Positions 54,490 to 64,000 of a stretch of DNA of 64,000 nt are shown here, piece after piece. The stretch spans positions 25,007,634-25,071,633 of the forward strand of contig OY735203.1 of NCBI GenBank assembly GCA_963457665.1, written 5' to 3'. The translations under genes were made by a program, and so were the position numbers. Each line of letters starts with the position of its first letter. Position 1 is the stretch's first letter. The notes under the pieces were generated by a model, which saw only the letters and a program-made list of their open reading frames with translations, did not search any database and was not told the origin of the DNA. Source of the DNA: Thysanoteuthis rhombus. Taxonomy: Eukaryota; Mollusca; Cephalopoda; Oegopsida; Thysanoteuthidae.

Positions 54490-56415
54490 TAAATATCAAT
54501 GTACATGTTGCATGTTTCATTTGATTTGGTATCTGCTGGTGTTTTCTTTTTATTATTCATATCATTATATACCATTCCCTTATTAAACGACAGTCCAAAT
54601 CAACGTATGAATCGTAATATTCACAATATTTTGAAGAATTAAGTGTGAAAAAAGATAAGAGTATAGTAGCATCTTAAAAGAGAGATGAAACCCCGTACAG
54701 TGAGTACAAAAGTGTATTTCTACATACTTATGCCCTTTTTTATTTTTTGAATTGACAAAATTTGAACCAAAATCTTTTTCTGGGCTTAACTTTTCTATGT
54801 TCAATCCTGTTTCAATATCACTTTTACCTATTTTTCAATATTTGGTCTAAATTCTGTCAAATTTGAAGCTTTGTTAGAGTCTTAAGGAAAAATTGCAACG
54901 ATTGAACATAGCAGTATTAAAGCAATTGGGAATACTGAGGGGGTAATCTGATGATCTCCAGAGATGACCTGCTGATAAATGTGGCACAAAGAAAAAAAAT
55001 TAAAACAGATATGTATGGTGGTGGTAATTTACAACTCTCTTGAGTTCATCACATTTATCGTTCGTTGCTGGGAGGTACTCCGGCAAAGTTTACCCAAGTT
55101 AAAAAGATTTATACATTGATAATGCATTCGTGTGTGAATGCGTGTGTCTACCAGCATACAGAGAAAATGTGAACGGAAATCGGCAGATGAGTTTGAAGAG
55201 CACAGTCGGGATGTATTTTTAAGAAGACATGTTTGTCTTTCTATACGCATAATCGAAATCACTATCGAGAATTAAACAAAGATTTAGGGAAGCAGTTCCT
55301 GATGAAAGTAGTCGAGTTTTTTTTCTTTTATTCAAAATCAAGAGATAGAAATTTCAATACATTTTTCTTTTCCACAGAAATGCCCTAAATTCATCCTTTT
55401 ACATGGAAAGTTCCAAATTCCATGGAGCAACCTGTGTCCAAAGAGAAATAATCCTTGGATTCCTTCTTTCTTATCCACGCATGCAAAATATTAAGACGTC
55501 AAGTTCTGTCAATTTCTTTTCTACTACGAGTTTTGGGGGCAAATATATTAGTAGCCCTAAACTTTTATTTTGGAAACTCTTCTTTTAGCTAGATATCCAA
55601 AACGTCACTTCCTCCTCCGACCCCTATGAAAGTATAGGGGACACTACACTAGCTAATCAAATAGTCGTCTGTGATCAGTCTTTCGATTTGCATAATTCTA
55701 AAATTCACTTCTTTTTAAAATTTTGTCATATCAGAACAAAACTAAATTTCAATTGGACAACTGTTAATTGAAGGATTCCAAATTTTTTAACAGTGTAATG
55801 GTCAAATAACACAGCTGAATGAATGAACAATAAGTGAAATAAGTGAAAAAAATGGAGGAAAATATGGCAACTTTAGGTCTGGTTCAATTTCATCTTGCAT
55901 TAGCTTGCAGGGGGTTCTTATAACATTAGAAAAAAGTTTTTATTTTTCTCCTTACATTGTTAAAGAGTTCATCGGTCACTCCAGCCACAAGCAGCAAGGG
56001 TTCATCACTTGGATGGTTGAAGATCTGAACATTTTCGTAAAATGTAATCACTAAGGAAAATCGTCATAACAATACTGAAGGAATAACTTTACCTTAGGAT
56101 GAACGATTATTTTCCTTACAACGGGCAACTACAAATATTCTATACTACGCAAAGGATACTTTAAAAGGAAATTAGAATCTTTATTGATAATAGCCTAGAA
56201 CTAAGGTATTAGAAAAAAACTACATGTTGGCTGCCTTACAAGATAACAAACTGAAGGAAAGTCAAGATAGCCTAGATTCGAAGAAATCATAATACAATAT
56301 TCACGTATTTATCAACAGAACGGAATTTACGATACAACAGTTAGGAAAATCAAAAAGACCATATCTGTGCAGGCACATCGTGATTATTATGTTATTATAT
56401 CAGATGGGGAATCCA
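54490..56415. other. No feature recognised
   Basis: AT-rich, short chance open frames only. Confidence 0.45.
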
Positions 56416-56419
56416 AAAT

Positions 56420-58000
56420 ATCCAAACAAGTAAAGGCCAATAAGCCTACTCAACTGCATCTATAAACTTTTCACCAAAGCGGTCACCAACGGAATCACCC
56501 AAAAACTAGGTGAAAACCAACCCAGGAAACGAGATGATTTCCGAAGGATATACTCTGCCATAGACCATCTCCATTCGATTGATCTACTAAAAGAAAAGGC
56601 AGCAGAATTTAAAATGTCACTTGCTGTAGCATTTGTTGGCTTCAAGAAGGCCTCCGACTCAGTAGATTTCCCATGGTCATTAATGTTATCACACAGCAAG
56701 GTATGGACACGATAATTCGATTATCAAGGCACCGAGTCCTTCATGCTCGAAAAGGGGGTAAGACAAAGCAATACCAGTCATGTGCAACATAAATAATGAC
56801 ATAACTGTCAAAATCGGAGATGCAAAACTGGGAAAAGTAGACCACTACATCTACTTATGACGGCGAATCTCTATGAAATCAACAAAAGAAGAAATCAAGC
56901 AGAGAATCATCCTAGGATGGTAAGCTTTCGGCGAAGCAAGCTCGACCTTCAAAAACAAGACGACCCCAATAATCCTAAAAAGAAGAGGATATAACAAATA
57001 CATCCTCCTGATAGTCACATATGGAGCTGAAACATGGAACCTAACCGAGAGACAAACCTGCAAACTTAGAAGCATGCAACGTGCGCATGAGTGAATCATG
57101 CTCAGCCCACCCCATTTTCTGGCCTTGTCTTCGGGAGTCGGTACTGACACTTGCCCGTTGAATGGGCCGGAGATTGTGTGTGGGTTGACATTAAAGACCG
57201 AGTGCGCCGGTGCAATGCGTTAGCCAATGAGGTTTCACTGAGGCTGCATTTGCTACGCGCATCGGGAGGCCTTTGGACTCGTCCTTCGGCACTCCCATTA
57301 TTACTCGACCCAGCTGCGGGGTCTCTGTTTCCCCGGGGCAGCACTGCTCCATTGCACTTAAAGGAGCAGGTCCCCTGGTGGACGCTTTCGTGGCGGATGT
57401 TGTCTAGCCATTACGATGAGCTTTTCAATGGTAGCCGCGTCGGCTGGAGCCATTTTTGGAAGGGTTGCTCCTATTTCTCCCCACGTTAAGTCCGACCTTA
57501 TGTCATAAATTGCTGTGGTGGGACTGATTAAATTGATGCTCAACCTCCCCTTTTTCTGGCCTTTTCCTCGGGATAAAAGTGTAGTATCTGTTCCACGGCA
57601 TTGCCCGAGGCGCAGTTACTGACACTTGCCCGTCGAATGGATCAGAGGTGATTAAATAGATGCTCAACCTCACATGGAGAGCTCACAAGACAGCACAATC
57701 TATCAGAAAGTAAACAGGGGTCAGAAATATCATAGAATCCATTAAAAAACTCAAATGGCAATGGGATCGTCATGTTGCAAGAAAGAAAGACAATCGATGG
57801 ACATCACGACTCACAAAATGGATCCCCAGGGACCACATGCGAAACTGAGGCCGACAGAATACAAGATAGAGAAATTAACTACACAAATTCAGAAAATACT
57901 GGCTCTGCAACGCTCATGATAGAGAAATGTGGCGGATCCTGGGGAAAGTCTATGTCCAACGACGGACGTTACAAGGATGATGATGATGTTGATGATGATG
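56420..58000 (+). mobile_element. RTE LINE copy with RT domain, interrupted by a GC-rich insertion
   Basis: The RT text includes LLNCIYKLFTKAV, SAIDHLHSIDLLKEKAAEF and LAVAFVGFKKASDSV. These correspond to the PIS-LL-x-x-x-YK, TIDH and F-x-D-x-x-KAFDS motifs. The catalytic Asp is Gly (FVGF) and KAFDS reads KASDS. A C-terminal part (LLIVTYGAETWNLTER) precedes the 57104-57660 insertion, and the 3' end (HDREMWRILGK-like, YVQRR) follows it with a (GAT)n tail. Dead copy. Confidence 0.75.
57104..57666. mobile_element. Unidentified GC-rich insertion inside the RTE copy
   Basis: It splits the LINE after AATCATGCTCA; LINE sequence resumes at ATGCTCAACCTCACATGG, so ATGCTCA flanks both sides. Inside, an ACTGACACTTGCCCGT segment occurs twice (about 57142 and 57612), and a third ATGCTCAACCTCCC lies near 57537, suggesting a partial tandem copy. 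GC content is far above the surroundings. The open frames on both strands look like nothing I know. Confidence 0.55.
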
Positions 58001-58004
58001 AAAC

Positions 58005-58830
58005 TCTTCACAGCCTGCCTCGAGATGATCTTCTGAGACCTTGACTGGGAAGACAAAGGAATCAGAAAAGACTGTAAATACATAAGTGACATCATTTTTG
58101 CTGGCGACGCCGTCCCTTTAGTTGAGAATCACCATGGCCTCCAAAGACCGCTAGACGAACTAAATGAAGACAGCGAGGAAGTAGGCCTTCTCATGGACTT
58201 CAATAAAACAAATATCATGCGCTGTATGTGTCTTCACCTGGACACATCAGAAGGTAGACCACTACATCTACTTAGGACAACGGATCTCAATGGAATCCTA
58301 AAGTGAAGACGGAATCGAGCAAAGAATCACTCTAGAATGACGATCTTTCAGTAGAATCAGCTCAATCTTCGAGAATAAGAAAATTCCATTAATCCTGATA
58401 TGAAAAGTCTACTAAGAATGCATTCTCCTGATAGTCACATATGGAGCTGAAACATGGAACCCAACCAGAAGATTAACCCTCAAACTGAGAACCATGCAAT
58501 GCGTACGTGAGAATTATGCTCAAAGTCACTAGGAGAGATTGCAAAACATCACAGTATATTAAAGAAAAGACAGGAATCCGAGATATCATAGGAAAACCAT
58601 AAGAAACCAGGGCTGGCCAGATTGCAAGAATGTCAGACAACCACCAGAAATCACAACTTACATGGACCCCAGAGATCATATGTGAAATTGTGTCCGGCAA
58701 TGATATGAGATGGCGAGATAAATTAGACAAGTTCAGAAAGTATCAGCTCTACGATGCCCATGATAGAGAGATCTGACGAATCCTGGGTCCAGCGACGGAT
58801 ACTAGGAAGCTGCTGCTGATGATGATTCAT
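58005..58830 (+). mobile_element. Second RTE LINE fragment, head-to-tail with the previous copy
   Basis: Contains LLIVTYGAETWNPTRR, then the GWPDCKNVRQ-like and EMARQIRQ-like remains of the C-terminal domain and a GATGATGAT end. It begins near the (GAT)n tail of the preceding copy, with many frameshifts. Confidence 0.7.
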
Positions 58831-59184
58831 ATATTTGATAGTGAAACGGAATCTACGATGCCACTATAGACAAAATTGGAATAATTGCATAAGCTTCAAT
58901 ATTTTGTTTTTTATTCTCAAGTACTTTTGTCAGACCAAGGATTATTACAATTTCTACTGAATACCTGACATTTTACTAACACTCCGATGCATAGAAACAT
59001 GTTTTATGCTTCAAACGTGGTAGAAAGTTAGAAACTTACAATCGCTGTAATGAAACAATACATTTCACACCAATCCTATTTTTAGGAGGAGTCACCTGAC
59101 CTTACCGGTAAAATTTCAAGTTTAAAGTGGCCGTGTACTGCAGATGTGGCTGAAATGATGCCATATTTTTACATGGTTCACATC

Positions 59185-59262
59185 ACAAGTCTTTCAACGT
59201 CCGTTGTTGGACATAGACCTTCCCCAGGATTCGCCACACTTATCTATACTGAGAGCCAGAGA
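59185..59262 (-). mobile_element. RTE LINE 3' end fragment
   Basis: GTTGGACATAGACCTTCCCC on the + strand is the reverse complement of the conserved RTE 3' end. Only about 75 bases remain. Confidence 0.7.
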
Positions 59263-59711
59263 AGGATGATGTAGTGTCTTATATTTATGTGTCCGAGTCA
59301 GCCTCTTCCGCCAATAACAACAGCATCAAAAGAACGTATTTTGTGGCTTCGATCACGTGATGTACGTTGACTGTGAGATACTGTATATAGTACCATGTCG
59401 AAGCCACTGATTGCTGCCAAGAAAAGAAAAATTGTAACTGATTACTTAGGGAAGGAAGAAATTGCATTCTTTGCAAACAATACTGCGATGAAAGTCCTGG
59501 CAAGGCGGCTTGCACAAAGAGATTACGAATAACGAAACCAGTTTTTCAGATTTCTTCCCTAGAAGGGGAAGATTTCCTCCAATAATATCCCGTATCAACT
59601 AGTGCCATGTATTCTCCCTCAACTTGCAAATCAGTGAAACTGTTTATTCATATATTTATTTTAACGAGTGCAATGTCTGTGACTGCTGAACATTAAGTAT
59701 GATCACTTTGA

Positions 59712-59764
59712 CACATCAGGAGGTCATCTCGAGTAGAGTTTCAAATGATACAACGCATTCATGC

Positions 59765-59831
<67 letters not shown>
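59712..59831. repeat. Dispersed repeat copy C and (TA)n
   Basis: AGGAGGTCATCTCGAGTAG, AGTTTCAAATGATA and CAACGCATT match the middle of the repeats at 35077 and 36050. The copy is cut off by about 32 TA units at 59767-59831. Confidence 0.6.
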
Positions 59832-59833
<2 letters not shown>

Positions 59834-60273
59834 TATAAACATAGGGGAATCAATGCTTCGTGGTGACTCTGAGTTTCAAGCTGCTGCGATCTTCGGAGTA
59901 TTTATCAAGTTCACCTTGCTCTGGCAAAAGGCCACAATACATCCCATGAGCGTTAATGCTATGACAAGACATCATGATCCCTTTAAAACTTATCAGTTTG
60001 ACAATAATGAAGTAATAACTAAAATCAAAGAATATTTTAACGAAAGTATAAAAATAGAATAATATATATAATAAATGATGTATGATGAAATAAATAAATT
60101 TGTATAGATGTTAGGGGGATGAGATAACCAAAAGAGAGGGATCCAGTGTTTGTCAGGGTGAAAGATCGTTGTCATGACTGGAACCAGGGAAAGGGGAAAA
60201 CATTTAGCTCTTGGCCAATTGTCTGACTGATAAGTAGTTGGGCGGAGCAGGGGATCGAAGATGGAATTTGTCA

Positions 60274-60516
60274 AAGTATATTAATGGAATTGCCCATTGA
60301 GGTGTTACCACCCGCTGGAAAGTGGTTTTGTTTCGTTTCAGCCATGTATATAAGGATACTTCATTTGATAACTAGAAGGAAAATATATTGATGGAAGCTT
60401 GATAAAAGACGATGTGGGAAATCAACTTTGGGGTTTGTGGAAAAAATTGTCAAATGAAACGAAACCACTTTTTAGCGGGTAATGACACCCCAATGGGCTA
60501 TTCCATCGATATACTT
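60274..60516. repeat. Fold-back element (MITE-like) with ~60-bp arms
   Basis: The left arm starts AAGTATATTAATGGAATTGC and ends TTTCGTTTCA. The right arm in reverse starts AAGTATATCGATGGAATAGC and ends TTTCGTTTCA. The arms differ at roughly ten positions and flank about 120 bases. A nearby GTGGAAAAAATTGTCAAAT occurs both inside and just outside the right arm. Confidence 0.85.
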
Positions 60517-60519
60517 AGC

Positions 60520-62114
60520 ACAAGGTTAGTGGAAAAAATTGTCAAATTTTTTGGTTGAATATGTTGGTAGAAAATCAACTCCAAAGAGTTTTTCTGCGTC
60601 ACAAGTATTCTCAAAGATGATACATTGCAGGTTTGCATGCAGTCTGAGATTAGAACTGACGAAACAGATTTAATATTTACATGGGTGAATACTCAATAGA
60701 AGTGACACGAACAGTGGATCACGTCTATTGTTATACTTATTGATCCCTCATCTTTAATGTGTAGTATAATATAGCATCCATATATAATACGTTATGACAA
60801 TACCTAATATAAAATAACTAACTACAAGTATGAAATAAGTCATATATTAAAATTATTGCTGAAAGAGAGGTGGTATTTGATCAATACTGCATGTACATAT
60901 AACTGTTTTGTTTTTAAAATCCCCGAAACGGTTACATGGTAAACAACTGATGCTCCCAACAACAGACAATTTACACATAGTACCATAATAATAAAGTATT
61001 GGGGAAACAAAGAAAAACACTGGTGAAAATTACATTAATTGCATCGAGAGATACTGGGAAATAAATGACTGAAGTGAAACAAAAGAAATTGAAAAAGTTT
61101 TTTATGCTTAGTGTTTAAATCTGTGAAGCTTTCTGGACAGTGTGTATATCATCACTCCACAGAATTATTTGTGATCGATATGAAATGAAAAACTGAATAA
61201 TGAAGTAAAATCTTGATTCCAATCATTCAAGAAACAAAATGTTGAGAATTTATAAACACAGACCCAAAAGAGAGTCGTCTGCATTGATTGTCTTTGGATT
61301 TCTTTCAAATTTTCATCATTTCACTATGGAATTTCGTCGTTCAAACTTAAGTATAAAATTAATAGATCAAAGATTATAACTTTTCGTTTGAGCTGTATTT
61401 TCAATTTCCTTCTTCTAAAATTAAACTATTGTTGTTCACAATATGCGATTAATAAAGGAGATTTTTTTTGATTTTTTCTAATCTTTAACCCATTAACTGT
61501 GACTAACTGAAACTTTGCAGTCTGATGACTGAAGCAATAAAATTTCCGTTTTACTATGATAGAAAATAACTCCGTTTATTTGTGAGTAAATGCATTCATC
61601 TTGCTATTACTCGCAATGGAAAAGGGCTTTTATTTTGCAATGGATCAGTTAAATTTAGAAATAAGTACATAAAAACCTCCTTTATATTATGTAAAAGCTA
61701 AATCTATTCATACCATTGTTGATATGATATCGTGAATTTCATACAATGTAACTTTCATTGGAAGAACGCGTTACTTTTGCATGAACTTTGTTTTCCTCCA
61801 TGAGATGCTTTTTTTTCTGGGAAATTTAAAAAAATAAACCTTAAACTATGCAGATGTCAGGTGTTGTTTACTTCTCTGTAGATTTCTCATTAACTTTATT
61901 ACATCAAAAGAGTAATTTTTTTTATTATATTAACAGAGTTCACTATCTACCAGCGTACTACGCAGAGGTTTAAATAATTGGTGACTCTCCTTACTAGTTT
62001 ACTGATTACTTTATCTGATAGCATAATCGGTATTTTTTTTAATCTGAAATCATCTGCTTGTTTCCCAATATATCCACTCAGCTTGAATGCTATCCCTTCA
62101 ATACTTATCAAATG

Positions 62115-62154
<40 letters not shown>

Positions 62155-62340
62155 ATGTTACTCATAAATAAGTACACTCCTACAATGTTTTTTTTTATAA
62201 ATGATCAATTTTCTTCCAAATCAAACATAGCAGGATTTTTATTATTTATAGTGGAGCATTACTCAATTAAAATGGATGTTATCAGGTATCATTCATGATC
62301 ATAGTCAACAACGTTGAAATTCAGTTACCAAAAATATGAA
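60520..62340. other. No gene recognised
   Basis: AT-rich; one (TG)n tract at 62114-62152. Confidence 0.45.
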
Positions 62341-62344
62341 TATG

Positions 62345-62940
62345 CTGCCGTCCAAAAGTGACCCTACCCCTGTGAAAAAAGTTAATTTATTATCAATATA
62401 TGATGTGACAGCCTTTATTAGCAATTACTGCGTATAATCCTGATGACATTGACTTCACTAGATCCAAATGTGTCCTGTTAGATAGTCATTGCTATCCTGC
62501 TTTCCGTTTCAGTATATTCCACAAGTGTTGAAATGGATTTGAATCTGGCCACATGCTATGCCAATCGACTTTTAACTTTTGCTTCTTCAGAAGCTTCAGG
62601 AGCTATTCTTTAGCTCAGTGTCGCGCTAAAATACATTTGAGAGAAAGTTACATGTTTTCTTTAAATATACTGATGAAACTTCCAGTATTCAAGGTTCCGT
62701 CATCGAAATGCAACTCAACAATGCCAGCAGACCTTATGCAAGCCCAGACCATGACGTTTCCATCACCGTGCTTAACTGTTGATGCCAAACACTTTTCATT
62801 GAAAGCTACGCCGTGACAACACTAAACTCATTCGATGCAATCAAACCGAAACAGGTCGTTTTTTATTTCATCTGACCACAGTCCATGGTCCAAAAAAGTT
62901 TGATTCTTTATTCTTATTCTCCTGTGCAAATTTCCCTGTG
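62345..62940 (-). pseudogene. Dead Tc1-like transposase
   Basis: On the - strand it reads DHGLWSDEIKNDLFRF, then STVKHGDGNVMVWACIRSAG with VELHFDDG, and later WPDSNPFQHLWNILKRK. These match the LWSDE-x-x-F, KHGGG-x-VMVWGC and WP-x-x-SPDLNPIE-x-LW motifs of Tc1 transposases. Frames change between blocks and stops intervene; the N-terminal DNA-binding part was not seen. SPDLNPIE reads SNPFQ, so the last catalytic motif is lost. Confidence 0.75.
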
Positions 62941-63177
62941 ATCAGATGAAACAACCTATTAAGTCAATATTTCGAAAAAATAATAAAAGCCCCATTATGT
63001 AAATAGCAATTGGATTATACTCAATGCCAAAAATGTAACCAAGAACACTGAAATATTCACGAATGGGTGGGCGGATAGACAAGTGAAAAGGGAAGAATAC
63101 CTTTAGCCTATGTTTTTTGTTGTTTGTTCGGGTCCATTATCATGGCTGCGGTGATTCAGTATACGTACTCACACACT

Positions 63178-63314
63178 CACATATATATATATATATGCAT
63201 ATGTATGCATATATGTATACATATGTAAACATACATATACACATATATAAACATACATAAATGTACGTACATATATATATATATATATATCATGATACAT
63301 AAATAACCCTGTAT

Positions 63315-63394
<80 letters not shown>

Positions 63395-63412
63395 TATTTA
63401 TATATATATATC
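63178..63412. repeat. (TA/CATA)n microsatellite
   Basis: About 235 bp of TA, ACAT and TATG units with one short unique segment. Open frames here are artefacts. Confidence 0.95.
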
Positions 63413-63419
63413 ACATACA

Positions 63420-64000
63420 GTACCGAGCTAGTTATAAAGAAATGGCTATAGTGAATTACATTAGTTTATTGTTATTGCTGAAACAAATAACTTGGATAAA
63501 TATTTCAGTGACAACGTATTACAACACTATCTAGGCATATTGTGTAGAATTTATTGCACAATCGGGAAAAATAAAAATTAAAAAAATAACCATAAACGCT
63601 TATTCTTTTTGCATTATTCAGAGTGAATAAAAGTCAATCAACCATATGCATTCTTTTCCATTTATTGATGTGAATAAGTGTTTAATAACTACATTAAGTC
63701 TTATCATTTAGGTCATCATATTACTGTAACCAATAATATCGGAAACATAGTGGCTCTTGTGAGGAAACAAATCATTTTCTCAGAAAAAAAGGAAATCGTT
63801 GATCTTCAAGACAGTTGAGCAATGTGAAGTGTAGTTCATGGAATAATTACCCAAAATAAAAGGTTGAATACGCTAGAATTCAAAAAAAGAGGTGACCTCG
63901 ATAAATAGGAAGAGGGAATCCATGGCAGACCGATCGTTGGATTTCATGAGAGAATTCGGCTTTGTATGTGTCTAGATCCACTGGTTCACGTCAACTGATG
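63420..64000. other. No feature recognised
   Basis: AT-rich sequence with no coding or RNA signal that I can see. Confidence 0.4.

Noticed and set aside
57151..57489. 112-codon open frame in the GC-rich insertion
   Set aside because: High GC lowers stop frequency; both strands are open and neither resembles a known protein.
44441..63412. CRISPR-like or satellite arrays
   Set aside because: The regular repeats here are simple microsatellites without spacers; this is animal DNA.

Overview
The window is AT-rich animal DNA, crowded with (TA)n, (ATT)n, (CA)n and (GATA/GACA)-type microsatellites and with decayed retroelements. The mix of RTE-type LINE fragments ending in poly(GAT), tRNA-headed SINE pieces, 5S-like fragments and long introns suggests a cephalopod (octopus-like) mollusc. 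That is an inference from repeat style; no marker gene proves it. Almost all open frames are short, chance products of repeats.

The one convincing protein-coding gene lies on the + strand. It is a multi-exon gene whose ten recognised coding exons run from 19868 to 49152. Joined in order they give 466 codons without a stop, every junction is GT-AG, and the phases agree. The protein is an SLC6 (neurotransmitter:sodium symporter) fold from the end of extracellular loop 2 through TM4-TM12 and a soluble C-terminal tail. The exons for the N-terminus and TM1-TM3 were not recognised; they may lie before the window or in the first 19.8 kb. The protein is very divergent. Several positions that bind Na+ and Cl- in TM6, TM7 and TM8 of this family are replaced by non-ligand residues, although the frame is intact. 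It is the best candidate for something undescribed here.

Layout. 1-3.8 kb: nothing recognised. 3.8-4.05 kb: a MITE. 4.6-8.25 kb: microsatellites and a nearly full-length dead RTE LINE on the - strand. 8.3-19.9 kb: non-coding apart from RTE fragments at 11.7 and 13.5 kb and a degenerate tandem repeat near 10 kb. 19.9-49.2 kb: the SLC6-like gene. Its introns carry LINE tails, a 5S-like fragment, tRNA-SINE fragments, hAT-like and mariner-like MITEs, a 74-bp minisatellite and an inverted LINE pair that can form a strong hairpin. 49.2-50 kb: probable 3'UTR with a fold-back element. 50-64 kb: intergenic, with microsatellites, a possible hAT-like element, a ~290-300 bp tandem duplication, two RTE copies (one with a nested GC-rich insertion), a fold-back element with ~60-bp arms, and a dead Tc1-like transposase.

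There is one gene, so no operon or multi-gene pathway can be described. The repeats matter mainly where they touch the gene: two acceptors sit directly against (ATT)n-rich arrays, one intron holds a LINE hairpin, and one exon has two in-frame donors.
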